Below, one piece after another: positions 1-8,135 of a stretch of DNA of 64,000 nucleotides. How positions within the stretch are numbered: position 1 is the first letter of the stretch; every line of letters starts with the position of its first letter. Under the pieces are notes generated by a model. It was given only the letters and a program-made list of their open reading frames with translations, ran no database searches and was not told where the DNA came from. Location: positions 62,001 through 126,000 of the forward strand of contig JAFGPC010000051.1 in assembly GCA_016926155.1 (NCBI GenBank). Reading direction: 5' to 3'. Origin of the DNA: Sedimentisphaerales bacterium (GTDB lineage: Bacteria; Planctomycetota; Phycisphaerae; Sedimentisphaerales; Anaerohalosphaeraceae). Position numbers and translations under genes: made by a program.

Positions 1-1222
1 GACCGTGCACAACGCAGGAGGATTCGCTTCCGATCTGACGGAACTGAACAATCATCTGCTGCTCTGCCGTGACGCCATCCTGTCGCAGGAGGGTGATGGG
101 AATGGCTGCAATCGGTCCCAGCTTCGTTTGTCCTGTCTTGGTAATCTGTCCGATTTTCAAAATCTCGACAATGCGATCTTCCTTGTCCGGCTTAAGGATG
201 ACCTTTCGCAGAAATTCGTCACCCCAGTTCCGACACAGAGGACACATTTTCTTAAGCTGCTCCATATCCTGCTCGATGACGGCCTGGAACATTGCCTCTA
301 AAACCTTCTCGGCGGCTTCCTGCTGCGTCAATCCTTCAGCGGAGACACCATCCTGTGGATTGCTCAGAATGCCCAGGGCTTCTTCGGGAATCATCAACGG
401 CTTTTCGACATATTGCACGCCGTCGGGTATGTGAGCGTCGAAGATGCTGTCCGGCAGGTTTTCATAATAGACAACCTTATAAGCTTCGAAGCCTGGCGGT
501 CCGTGCCGGTCCAGATTCGGCCATTGTTTAAAGGTGATGGGCAGCTTGCTGGCAACGTCAAATTCGATATTCCAGGCCTGTGCTCCGTTGGCATCGATCA
601 GGCTGCACAGCAGCAGCACGCGATCCCTTCCGGTTGCCGGGTCTTTGCCGCGAATCTGTTCGGAATTCTCCGCGCTGCCGAGCATCTCCAGCAAACGCGG
701 ACCGAGCCATTGTGAAAAACCCACTGTCATGGCCCCTTCATAATACACTGTGTTCTGGCCGGGTTCATAGTGATAGGTCGAGCCGTTCTTCGTCCATGTG
801 ATCGCACCCTGGCTGCCCTTGACAATGATATCCGTCGACTGACTTCGGGCCTTGTCGGCCCGCATCCAGATCTCCGCGGTACCACCGGGAAAAGCCCCGA
901 CGATATACACCGCTCCATAATCCCTGAGTGCTTTGATTGCATCTTCCAGGGCCCAGGCCGAGGAACCGAAGCGGCTGCTGTTGAAAACGAAGAGTAAGGC
1001 CACCGCGATCATAACGACGGCGGCGAGTTTGCTGGTCTTGCTTGTCATGATCATTCTCCATGATAGGGCCCCCGGAAGGGCCGCTTGTTGTCGTTTTGTA
1101 TGCATGGTTCGCAGTGCGTCGGCGAGAACCTTTTCGTCCACCGATGCCGCTTCGGGCACAGGCAGACTTTCCAGGTAGGAACGGACATAATGCTCTGTTT
1201 TCTTTGTCTCATTCGTGTTCAT
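1..1222 (-). CDS. Membrane-anchored protein coupled to an ECF sigma factor (partial, runs off the window edge)
   Basis: An uninterrupted minus-strand frame starts at 1222 and is still open at base 1, giving 407 codons. Its ATG overlaps the TGA of the ECF sigma gene (ATGA at 1219-1222), so the two are translationally coupled. A charged N-terminal segment of about 75 residues is followed by one hydrophobic segment at about residues 78-87, then a long, probably extracytoplasmic part rich in Trp, Tyr and charged residues. Position directly after an ECF sigma factor suggests an anti-sigma factor or sigma-linked regulator, but I see no zinc-binding anti-sigma motif (HxxxCxxC). That role is inference; the C-terminus is not visible. 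Confidence 0.75.
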   Translation of the reverse strand, partial: MNTNETKKTEHYVRSYLESLPVPEAASVDEKVLADALRTMHTKRQQAALPGALSWRMIMTSKTSKLAAVVMIAVALLFVFNSSRFGSSAWALEDAIKALRDYGAVYIVGAFPGGTAEIWMRADKARSQSTDIIVKGSQGAITWTKNGSTYHYEPGQNTVYYEGAMTVGFSQWLGPRLLEMLGSAENSEQIRGKDPATGRDRVLLLCSLIDANGAQAWNIEFDVASKLPITFKQWPNLDRHGPPGFEAYKVVYYENLPDSIFDAHIPDGVQYVEKPLMIPEEALGILSNPQDGVSAEGLTQQEAAEKVLEAMFQAVIEQDMEQLKKMCPLCRNWGDEFLRKVILKPDKEDRIVEILKIGQITKTGQTKLGPIAAIPITLLRQDGVTAEQQMIVQFRQIGSESSCVVHG

Positions 1223-1758
1223 AATTCACCGTCCAGTGCCGAACGCAGTTTGTTCAGGCCATACCGGTAGCGGCTCATGGCCGTGTTTACCGAGATCCCT
1301 TTATGTCTGGCGATTTCGCGAAACCGCATCCTGCTCTGCAGATGCAGGACGATCGTTTCTCGCTGTTCCTCGGGCAGTTCCAGCATGGCCTCATGCATCC
1401 GCTGCATGACTTCACTGCGTTGCGTTGCATGCTGCGGTTCTGCTTGGGGGGTGGAGTCTTGCCGGATTTTGTCAAGCGGGACCGTCGTACGTCGCTGCAG
1501 GCTGCGGTTGTGGTCTCGTGCCCGATTGGCTACACAGATAGCCAGGAATCCTTTCAGGTTGCCCCTGAGTTGCAGATGCCCCGCCTTGCCGGCAATCTCC
1601 ACAAAGACATCATGCAGAACATCCTCGATACCACTGTTGTCATAGAGCAAAGCAGCAGCCACTTTGAGCAGATCGTCGCGATACTTCTCATAGACACGAC
1701 ACAGCGCTGTCGTATCCCTGCGATTCAACCGCCAAACCAGGATCCTGTCTTCCAGCAT
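1219..1758 (-). CDS. ECF-type RNA polymerase sigma factor
   Basis: A 179-residue sigma-70 family factor with only regions 2 and 4, as in ECF sigmas. Region 2 carries the acidic stretch IEDVLHDVFVEI at about residues 43-54. Region 4 starts at ELPEEQRETIVLHL and ends in a helix-turn-helix (FREIARHKGISVNTAMSRYR). I chose the ATG at 1758, giving MLEDRILVWRL, over an in-frame TTG at 1773, because ECF sigmas of this group usually begin just before the LEDRxLVWR segment. The downstream gene overlaps its stop by four bases and is probably its partner regulator. No convincing promoter is visible upstream. Confidence 0.92.
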   Translation of the reverse strand: MLEDRILVWRLNRRDTTALCRVYEKYRDDLLKVAAALLYDNSGIEDVLHDVFVEIAGKAGHLQLRGNLKGFLAICVANRARDHNRSLQRRTTVPLDKIRQDSTPQAEPQHATQRSEVMQRMHEAMLELPEEQRETIVLHLQSRMRFREIARHKGISVNTAMSRYRYGLNKLRSALDGEL

Positions 1759-2070
1759 TTGCCAAACATCCAATCCAATATAACAATCGATTGTCCTCTA
1801 TGGAGACGGCTTAGATGATATTTTAGTCTACAATAGTTACGGTTTTTTACCAGACCGACGAGAAACCTATCCGGAGCGTGTCATCTTGGCTTTCTTGGAA
1901 TTGTTTGGTTTTTGAGCTTAAAAACTGGTAGAATACCAAGATACTTTCTTGGATTATGAATAGTGCTTCGAGCTTTAAACACACATCCTATCTTCTTTTT
2001 TTACCCCGAATTGAAAGCCTGGGTGTTGCCCAATCCGGCAGGGAGGAACAGTAAATGGAAAAGGAAACTG
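1759..2070. other. Intergenic region with a short inverted repeat
   Basis: No gene is visible in this AT-rich stretch between two minus-strand genes. It holds a perfect 6-bp inverted repeat, CCAAGA-TACTT-TCTTGG, at 1936-1952. Two further TCTTGG half-sites lie at about 1884 and 1893. These may be protein-binding half-sites in front of the sigma factor gene, but that is only a guess. Confidence 0.4.
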
Positions 2071-3387
2071 TTACAGCCTCCACGGACTTCGCATCGGCCG
2101 AGAGAGCATACGCTGGGCCTCGTCGTCACCGACAATGCGCTCTCTGTCCGGGTCCCATCGGATCATTCGTTCCAGCCGCATGGCGATATTGGCCAGGTGA
2201 CAGACCGTCACAGACCGATGGGCCTCATTGACAGGAGCGGCTACCGGCTTTTTGGAGACAATGCCGTCCACGAAATTGCGGTAGTGGTCATCGGATTTGT
2301 AAAGCTGGATTTCTTCAGGTCCGATCTGCTCTTTGAGGATGGATTCGGGATTAGAACGGATTTCATCGCGGTTAACGAATAACTCGCCTTTATCGCCAAG
2401 AAAGTGAATTCCATTAGGATACTGGTGCTTGAACTCTTCTTTGGCGAAGCAGATTACCTTGACACCGTTGGCGTAGCGGGCCTCATAACGCCAGTGGATC
2501 GCCGTATTGAACAGGCCTCGCTTGGGGAATACACCCTTGCCCTCGATTTCCGTCGGACCAGTACCGGTTGTGCCCATCGCCCATTGCGCGATATCCATAT
2601 GGTGTGCTCCCCAGTCGGTTACGCAGCCGCCGGCATAATCGAAGATCCATCGCCAGCCGAATGGATCAATCCGCAGCGGAGAATAAGGGGCGAATGGGGC
2701 CGGTCCCAACCACATCTCATAATCCAGTCCCTCCGGCACCGGACCGTAGTCATAGCGGTCGGTCTGCATGCTGCCGGGGACCTCCACCTCGATAGTGTGT
2801 ATCTTTCCCACCCGACCATTCCGCACCAGTTCACAGGCTCGTCGGAATCGTTCTTCGGAACGCTGCTGGGTGCCCGTCTGGAATACCACTCCGTAGCGCC
2901 GGGCGGCCTGAACCATCTTCTGTCCCTGTTCGATGGTCAGGGCAAGAGGTTTTTCACAATAGACGGCTTTGCCTGATGCACAGGCCTGTATGGCAGGGAT
3001 GGCGTGCCAGTGATCGGGCGTAGCGATCAGTACCGCATCGATGTCCTGTCGCGCTAACAGCTCACGGAAATCAGTATACTCCCGACATCCATTCGGTTGT
3101 CCCTGCTTGGCGTAAAAATCGTTCACGATACGAACCGCTGTCTGGCAATTCTTCGCCTGCACATCGCACACGGCGACAGCCTGAATCCGGGCGTCGTTCA
3201 TCAAACCCTGCAGATCCCCTCTGCCGCGTCCGCCCACGCCGATAGCACCGAGCGTGATTCGGTCACTCGGTGCGGGGCGATTACCCTGAGCAAACGAAGT
3301 ACTCCGAATAATGTACGGCAATGTCACCGCAGCGAGGGATGTTTTGAGCCACTCACGCCGTGTCGGTCGAAACTCCCGGTTGTGCAT
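2071..3387 (-). CDS. Gfo/Idh/MocA family oxidoreductase with Tat-type leader
   Basis: A 438-residue NAD(P)-dependent oxidoreductase. The N-terminus has a twin-arginine leader (RREWLK at residues 11-16, then a hydrophobic segment), so it is probably exported or membrane-associated. A Rossmann fold follows (ITLGAIGVGGRGRGD near residue 45). The family EKP motif appears in YCEKPLALT, where the Lys is the usual catalytic residue. The C-terminal half is the family's substrate-binding domain. A clear AAGGAG ribosome site precedes the ATG. It lies 40 bases downstream of the FHA gene on the same strand. Tat-exported members of this family are abundant in planctomycetes, and the substrate cannot be read from sequence; sugars or inositols are typical. 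Confidence 0.93.
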   Translation of the reverse strand: MHNREFRPTRREWLKTSLAAVTLPYIIRSTSFAQGNRPAPSDRITLGAIGVGGRGRGDLQGLMNDARIQAVAVCDVQAKNCQTAVRIVNDFYAKQGQPNGCREYTDFRELLARQDIDAVLIATPDHWHAIPAIQACASGKAVYCEKPLALTIEQGQKMVQAARRYGVVFQTGTQQRSEERFRRACELVRNGRVGKIHTIEVEVPGSMQTDRYDYGPVPEGLDYEMWLGPAPFAPYSPLRIDPFGWRWIFDYAGGCVTDWGAHHMDIAQWAMGTTGTGPTEIEGKGVFPKRGLFNTAIHWRYEARYANGVKVICFAKEEFKHQYPNGIHFLGDKGELFVNRDEIRSNPESILKEQIGPEEIQLYKSDDHYRNFVDGIVSKKPVAAPVNEAHRSVTVCHLANIAMRLERMIRWDPDRERIVGDDEAQRMLSRPMRSPWRL

Positions 3388-3427
3388 CGTTTCTCCTTGT
3401 GTGCTCGTAGGAACGGCTAATGGATTA

Positions 3428-4297
3428 TTACATCAAGCGTAATTTAGCTCCCGTTTGAACGGCCAGGAGGATCAGATAGTCCAGATCATTGATGCTATAA
3501 TGTGAATCGTCCACTGCATTATCCGCATAGATGACACCATGACTCCCCGTCGGGCTCAGGAGAGGGGCGATTACTGCTGAGCGGATCCGTTCGTAAATCC
3601 GGTTTTCAGGCAGGATCGGGATGAGGATATACTCCCGTTTTTCCATGGCCTCAGTGATGAAATGCTGAAACACAAGATCTTTCAACTTGAGATTCTGGCC
3701 GGTACGTCGTTTTCCAACCTGGCAGGTGAACGGTCCGTCCGTCTGGCGGCGGATCCCGATAAAAGTATGGAGCATTTTCATCTGTTGTACGGTCACAGCC
3801 AGCAGGGCTTTGACCAGTTCGGATTCGTTTTTGGCCTTCTGGATCGCCAACGTGGCGCCTACATACTCTTTATACCGGCGGGGCGGCATTCGCAGATCGG
3901 GCGAATCAGCCTGATCGAACAGGCGGATGATATTTTTTGGCGGTCTGGCCGCTACCCTTGCCGCAAGTTCCTGGGTGCTCAAGCCGGCAATCGAAGCCGA
4001 CGCAGCCTTGCCATTCAATTGAATCTCAATTTGGTAATTGCCGATGCTCAGCACATCCCCATCCCTTAATTGCTGTCGCTGAATTGGTTTTTTATTGAGC
4101 AGAGTTAATCCGATAGAACTGACATGTTCGGCGAACCATTCGGTTTCATCGGCGCCGCATAATACGGCATGTTCGTGATCAACCGAATTATCCGGCAAAC
4201 AAAGATGGCTTTCGATTTCTCGACCAATATAAACGGGACCCTGGGAGAAATGCGCTTCCTTCAGGAAGTTGTCGGATTGTTTGACAACCAGTTGCAT
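3428..4297 (-). CDS. FHA domain protein with C-terminal GAF-like domain
   Basis: A 289-residue cytoplasmic protein. Residues of about 20-80 form a forkhead-associated domain: a GREIESHLCLP core, DHEHAVL in the usual SxxH position, and a DGDVLSIGNYQIEI end. A FHA domain binds phosphothreonine peptides. Residues of about 145-285 resemble a GAF domain, ending in GVIYADNAVDDSHYSINDLD followed by a leucine-rich helix. A linker containing RRYKEYVGATLAIQKA joins them. FHA-GAF pairs usually act in Ser/Thr-kinase signalling, though no kinase lies here. A promoter and a strong palindrome are visible in its leader, described separately. Confidence 0.88.
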   Translation of the reverse strand: MQLVVKQSDNFLKEAHFSQGPVYIGREIESHLCLPDNSVDHEHAVLCGADETEWFAEHVSSIGLTLLNKKPIQRQQLRDGDVLSIGNYQIEIQLNGKAASASIAGLSTQELAARVAARPPKNIIRLFDQADSPDLRMPPRRYKEYVGATLAIQKAKNESELVKALLAVTVQQMKMLHTFIGIRRQTDGPFTCQVGKRRTGQNLKLKDLVFQHFITEAMEKREYILIPILPENRIYERIRSAVIAPLLSPTGSHGVIYADNAVDDSHYSINDLDYLILLAVQTGAKLRLM

Positions 4298-4331
4298 TAT
4301 CCTCTCCTAAACGATACCCACAGGACTTTCC

Positions 4332-4369
4332 ACACTGTACAACATCGCATTGCGATGTTATACATGTGT
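4332..4369. promoter_or_regulatory. Near-perfect palindrome between divergent FHA and ogt genes
   Basis: The core AACATCGCA-T-TGCGATGTT (4341-4359) is a perfect inverted repeat with a single central base. It extends through one mismatch to TGTA/TACA (4336-4339 and 4361-4364) and loosely to ACAC/GTGT outside that. It lies about 35-70 bases downstream of the predicted start of the FHA transcript and about 100 bases before ogt. It could be an operator or an RNA hairpin in the FHA leader. No U-run follows it in either direction, so it is not an obvious terminator. Confidence 0.65.
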
Positions 4370-4409
4370 TCCGTTGGTCGCTTGGGCGATTCGTCCAGTT
4401 GCTATTCTT

Positions 4410-4438
4410 ATTATCGACCAATGGCAGGATTTTGTCAA
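4410..4438 (-). promoter_or_regulatory. Sigma-70-type promoter for the FHA gene
   Basis: On the minus strand TTGACA (4433-4438) and GATAAT (4410-4415) are separated by 17 bases. Transcription would start near 4403, leaving a leader of about 105 bases before the FHA start at 4297; the palindrome at 4332-4369 falls inside that leader. Confidence 0.7.
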
Positions 4439-4470
4439 GCAATCTCGGATTTATCTATGAAGGTGTTAAA

Positions 4471-4989
4471 ATGGGTGAACAAGAAAGCTATGTCATCATC
4501 TCGACCGAATGGGGTCTGGTTGGACTGCTTGGTAATAAAAAAGGATTGCGGCGGCTCATTCTGCCTCTGCCCTCCGTGGAACAGGTGGAACACCATCTTC
4601 TTGGCGGGTTTTGTACTCATATAGAACCGGGATTCTATCGGCCGTTGCAGCAGGCGATCGTGGATTATTTTCGAGGAGAGCCGGTCGATTTTTCTCCGTA
4701 CAAGGTTTGTCTTGACGGCGCAAGCGATTTTACGCGACGCATTTTAAAGGTTTGCCGGGCAATTGAATATGGGCGAACCTCAACCTATTCGCAACTGGCT
4801 GTTTTTGCCGGTGTTCCCAGGGCAGCCCGTGCTGTCGGAAGAGCATTGGCAGTCAATCCGGTTCCCCTGGTGATTCCCTGCCACCGTGTTCTCCGAATGG
4901 ACGGTTCGCTTGGCGGTTTTTCCGCTGTGCAGGGAACAGCACTCAAGGAAAAAATGCTTCAACTCGAAAGTGACGCCGCCTTGGTTTGA
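4471..4989 (+). CDS. ogt: Methylated-DNA--protein-cysteine S-methyltransferase
   Basis: A 172-residue DNA repair protein that moves the alkyl group from O6-alkylguanine to its own cysteine in a single-use reaction. The active-site signature IPCHRV is at residues 136-140, with Cys137 as acceptor. It is preceded by the DNA-binding helix-turn-helix (TYSQLAVFAGVPRAARAVGRAL) and the conserved Asn in VNPVPLVIP, and followed by GSLGGF. The start at 4471 has an AAGGTG ribosome site six bases upstream; the frame is open further upstream but that part does not look coding. Length matches the family. It stands alone, divergent from the FHA gene and convergent with the next one. Confidence 0.95.
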   Translation: MGEQESYVIISTEWGLVGLLGNKKGLRRLILPLPSVEQVEHHLLGGFCTHIEPGFYRPLQQAIVDYFRGEPVDFSPYKVCLDGASDFTRRILKVCRAIEYGRTSTYSQLAVFAGVPRAARAVGRALAVNPVPLVIPCHRVLRMDGSLGGFSAVQGTALKEKMLQLESDAALV

Positions 4990-5009
4990 ACACCCTTCAA
5001 CCGTTTGTA

Positions 5010-6917
5010 TCAGCCGTATGTATCCAAATTCGCGTCCTGGTACTTTTCGATAGTACTATGATGTTCGGACAGATACTCAATCCCGGAGATAACCGTAAAC
5101 AACAATCCCATCGCTCCCAGATTGTGTTTTCCGGGATCGGTAAGAATCTTCCGGATGGTTTCTGTTGACATGATCTGACCGATCCGTTTGCATGATGTGA
5201 TCTGTTCGGTCATGCATTGCAGTAGTTCGGCAGGATGCTCAAAGGCAGGCGGGGTGACAGGGATAGGCGGAGGAACAAGGGTTCTTTTGATCGACTTGTA
5301 GACAATTTTGGCTGGTCTTAATGCTGTTCGAATCGTGTTCCATGCCGCTTGTCCGATTCGGATTGACAAGGAAGGTTCGGTAAGAATCGGAATCCCCTTT
5401 TTTCTCCAATTCATCACTCGTGGAATATCACAAAGAGCAGGTGCAAGTTGCCCTAAGACAGCATGATATAATTTCCAACCTGCCTTTTGCTCATCCGGAC
5501 AATTATAAATGTAGTGGAAGAATGCCGTCGACCAGAAGGGCGACATGGCCCAGAATTGTGATCGGGGTCGGTCATCGGCTTCGAAATATCGTTTAAACGT
5601 TTGTTCGTAGATTACATAGTGCACGACCTTTTGTGCCGGGTCCTTTTCCGGATAGGATTCGAGTCGGGCCTTGAGCTCTCCCCGGATTGCATCGACGGAC
5701 AGACCTGTGATTGATGCAATGGTTTCAATGTCAAAATCTCCTCTACCCAACTGCCCTCTTTCTTTTTGCAGGATATAGTCGATCGCTTCATCGAGAGTAG
5801 TAACGCTCCATCCCGGTCTGAGATCACATGTAATCCGGTCTCCGGCCAATCCGGTAAAGAGAAGAAAATCGGAACCGACGATCTGCTGGATGTTTTCATA
5901 ATGCTGCAAGGATCGTGCTGTAATGAGAGGTACCTGACCGGGCTTGCGATGTAAAAGACTTAAAACATATTTGCCAATAGTCGGCTTCAAACGATATGGA
6001 TTCCATGGTATCCCCAATGTTTTGGCAACCTGCTCGGCGACTTCCATATCCAGAGAGGTCTTGCCCCTATGGTCCTGCCATGTGACCGTTTGGAAAGGGA
6101 TCTTTTCATGACTCAGGGCCGCGGCAATGAGACGCGAATCGAGCCCGCCGCTGAGGGACAGCACGAGGGATTTCTCCTGCTCCACACGGTTTCTGCACCC
6201 TTTGGAAAACAGACGAGCAGTCTGAGCGGCATTTTCTTCGAGAGACTTGTCTTTGTGTTCTTTCTCCTCAAAATTCCATTCATAGATGGTTTTGGAGGAA
6301 ATCGTTCCCTCGGACAGGTCAATTCGCAAGAGTGAGGCTGGTCCGAGGCGATCCACTCCTTCAATCAGCGTGCGAGGCCCCAGTCCGCACAGACAGAGTA
6401 AATACTGCGCAATAGCCATTCGGTCGAAATGAAATTCCCCCAGCATGGCGGTCATATATTCCAAATTTCTTCCAACCAGAATAAGATCACCTTGACGACT
6501 ATAGTACCACGGAAGTCGGGAAAAAATATCATTGAACAGGATCATCTGCCGGGTTGGCTTATGAATAAGATAGACCACGAACTCACCATCAGCAGTCAGC
6601 AGCCAATCAGCCAACTTCTGTTCGGCATGATGCCCATCGCCGAATAAATCATCAGCCAGCCCAATAAGTTCCTCATGCAAAACCGTTTCAGTTTTGTTGT
6701 AAATCCTTCCTTCCAACACGAGTTGATAGGAACCAAGATTAACGGAATGAACCGGATAGCCAGCATAGGCTGCCTGGCCTAGTATGTATTGGTCGGATTC
6801 CAGAAGGATTTGATCAGAATACTCTTCTACAGCCGAGGCATGAAGGGCTTGTTTGAAGGAATCCTTGACCGAACCAAGGGATTCACGAAGATTGCAGGCT
6901 AGACAAGTTCCAGGCAT
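5010..6917 (-). CDS. Asparagine synthetase-like protein (AsnB family) lacking the glutaminase cysteine
   Basis: A 635-residue protein with the two-domain AsnB layout. The C-terminal part has the ATP-pyrophosphatase loop SGGLDS at residues 256-261. The N-terminal amidotransferase-like part keeps the fold (GEFVVYLIHKPTRQMILFNDIFSRLPWYY at about 111-139 resembles the family's GxFA...L.RDxxGxxPLYY pattern). However, position 2 is Pro rather than the Cys that hydrolyses glutamine, and the protein begins MPGTC. It should therefore use ammonia or form another amide bond. Related proteins occur in beta-lactam, lasso-peptide and exopolysaccharide pathways, and the product here is unknown. A well-formed promoter lies upstream. 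Confidence 0.85.
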   Translation of the reverse strand: MPGTCLACNLRESLGSVKDSFKQALHASAVEEYSDQILLESDQYILGQAAYAGYPVHSVNLGSYQLVLEGRIYNKTETVLHEELIGLADDLFGDGHHAEQKLADWLLTADGEFVVYLIHKPTRQMILFNDIFSRLPWYYSRQGDLILVGRNLEYMTAMLGEFHFDRMAIAQYLLCLCGLGPRTLIEGVDRLGPASLLRIDLSEGTISSKTIYEWNFEEKEHKDKSLEENAAQTARLFSKGCRNRVEQEKSLVLSLSGGLDSRLIAAALSHEKIPFQTVTWQDHRGKTSLDMEVAEQVAKTLGIPWNPYRLKPTIGKYVLSLLHRKPGQVPLITARSLQHYENIQQIVGSDFLLFTGLAGDRITCDLRPGWSVTTLDEAIDYILQKERGQLGRGDFDIETIASITGLSVDAIRGELKARLESYPEKDPAQKVVHYVIYEQTFKRYFEADDRPRSQFWAMSPFWSTAFFHYIYNCPDEQKAGWKLYHAVLGQLAPALCDIPRVMNWRKKGIPILTEPSLSIRIGQAAWNTIRTALRPAKIVYKSIKRTLVPPPIPVTPPAFEHPAELLQCMTEQITSCKRIGQIMSTETIRKILTDPGKHNLGAMGLLFTVISGIEYLSEHHSTIEKYQDANLDTYG

Positions 6918-7043
6918 ACAACACCTCTACGTTCTTTGAATTTACGCTCCATTTATTCGATTCCTACAGGGAATCGACCTGATGCGATAAGTTCTTGAAC
7001 GGATGTTTCGTATTCAGCCTGAAATTCGATAGAGTTAACGGTG

Positions 7044-7072
7044 ATTATACTGATTGTGACCTCGGGCGTCAA
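7044..7072 (-). promoter_or_regulatory. Sigma-70-type promoter for the asparagine synthetase-like gene
   Basis: On the minus strand TTGACG (7067-7072) and TATAAT (7044-7049) are 17 bases apart. The predicted start, near 7037, leaves a leader of about 120 bases before the gene start at 6917. The promoter lies just past the stop codon of the upstream dockerin-type gene. Confidence 0.7.
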
Positions 7073-7087
7073 GAAAAAAGAGGTCGA

Positions 7088-8008
7088 TCAAAGCAGACAG
7101 CCAACGAGCCAGCTATCGGCAAAAACGGCCAGGTCGGACAAGCCAACGTAACATTCACCCCCGGCCAGATCGGCCGTCAGAGGGCAATCAGCCGGATTTC
7201 CAATCGCTAGCCATTGATCCGAGAAGGCCTGAACATCTTCGACATCCACGCAACCATTTCCCGTCAGATCGGCACACAACGCGGCAATGCACCGGCTGAA
7301 CCACCCCTCGGCCTGTAAAGTGCCACTTAGACCCAGACGGACAACGATGTCCGATTCTTCGTAAGCGACATGGTCAATGGAAAGAGGCAGCGTCACCAGC
7401 ACGCGATAATACGCTTTTTCATTCTGGATATGATCCAATGTGACTTCAATCTGGCCCTGTCCTTCCATGGTTGCCTCGATCGGTTCCTGGGCAAAGTCCG
7501 AACTCATCGGTTCAAATTGGCTTCCGATCAAACCGGTCCCTTCGGCGTAGACGGTTCCTTCATTGAGAATCACGACATGTTCGGACAGTTCAAAGGTATT
7601 TTCACTTACTGAACCGGGTGGAATAGGTGTTAAGACGGTTGCTGCGATTCCGGTGCCGTCGGCGATTATGCTTCCAAGAAAAGAGAAGTTGAGTCGATAG
7701 GAAACATCCGTCATTTCGATCCGTCCACCGTTGAAAGTTACGGTGGTTATTTCATCCGGTTGGTTGGACGGATCAAAGGAAAGTTCAATCTCAGAGAATA
7801 CATCCCCCGAAATCTCTGTAGTATCTGTGTCGCTAACAGTAGCGGTTCCCACTGTCACGGAAAAAGAGGTGTCCAGGAGGTTGGCCTGGGATGAAGGCGG
7901 AACCAGAGTCAGATCCACAAACATGACTTCTGCAAAGATTGGACTATGCAACAACAGGATCGTCAAAAACAGTGACCATAAGAATGGAGAATGAATGGTT
8001 ATATACAT
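7088..8008 (-). CDS. Secreted protein with C-terminal paired dockerin-like repeats
   Basis: A 306-residue exported protein. The signal peptide (residues 1-26, hydrophobic FLWSLFLTILLLHSPIFA) precedes a beta-rich Thr/Ser/acidic body without catalytic motifs. The last 60 residues hold two calcium-loop repeats, ADLTGNGCVDVEDVQAFSDQWL and ADLAGGECYVGLSDLAVFADSWL, which match the tandem dockerin-like tails common on planctomycete secreted proteins. No cohesin is encoded nearby, so the partner is unknown. The start has a strong CGGAGGAG ribosome site. The body is not recognised. It has its own promoter and probably forms a single-gene unit. Confidence 0.85.
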   Translation of the reverse strand: MYITIHSPFLWSLFLTILLLHSPIFAEVMFVDLTLVPPSSQANLLDTSFSVTVGTATVSDTDTTEISGDVFSEIELSFDPSNQPDEITTVTFNGGRIEMTDVSYRLNFSFLGSIIADGTGIAATVLTPIPPGSVSENTFELSEHVVILNEGTVYAEGTGLIGSQFEPMSSDFAQEPIEATMEGQGQIEVTLDHIQNEKAYYRVLVTLPLSIDHVAYEESDIVVRLGLSGTLQAEGWFSRCIAALCADLTGNGCVDVEDVQAFSDQWLAIGNPADCPLTADLAGGECYVGLSDLAVFADSWLVGCLL

Positions 8009-8050
8009 AATACTCCTCCGAAAAAAAATGAGTATTTAAGCATAATAATA

Positions 8051-8079
8051 ATTATCTCATATTCTAAGGAAATCGTCAA
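8051..8079 (-). promoter_or_regulatory. Sigma-70-type promoter for the dockerin-repeat gene
   Basis: On the minus strand TTGACG (8074-8079) and GATAAT (8051-8056) are 17 bases apart, with the gene start about 40 bases downstream at 8008. Confidence 0.68.
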
Positions 8080-8135
8080 TCTTTTTTCTTGAGGGATGGA
8101 TATCACTTATCCCCGGAAAGTATGGGATGACATGA

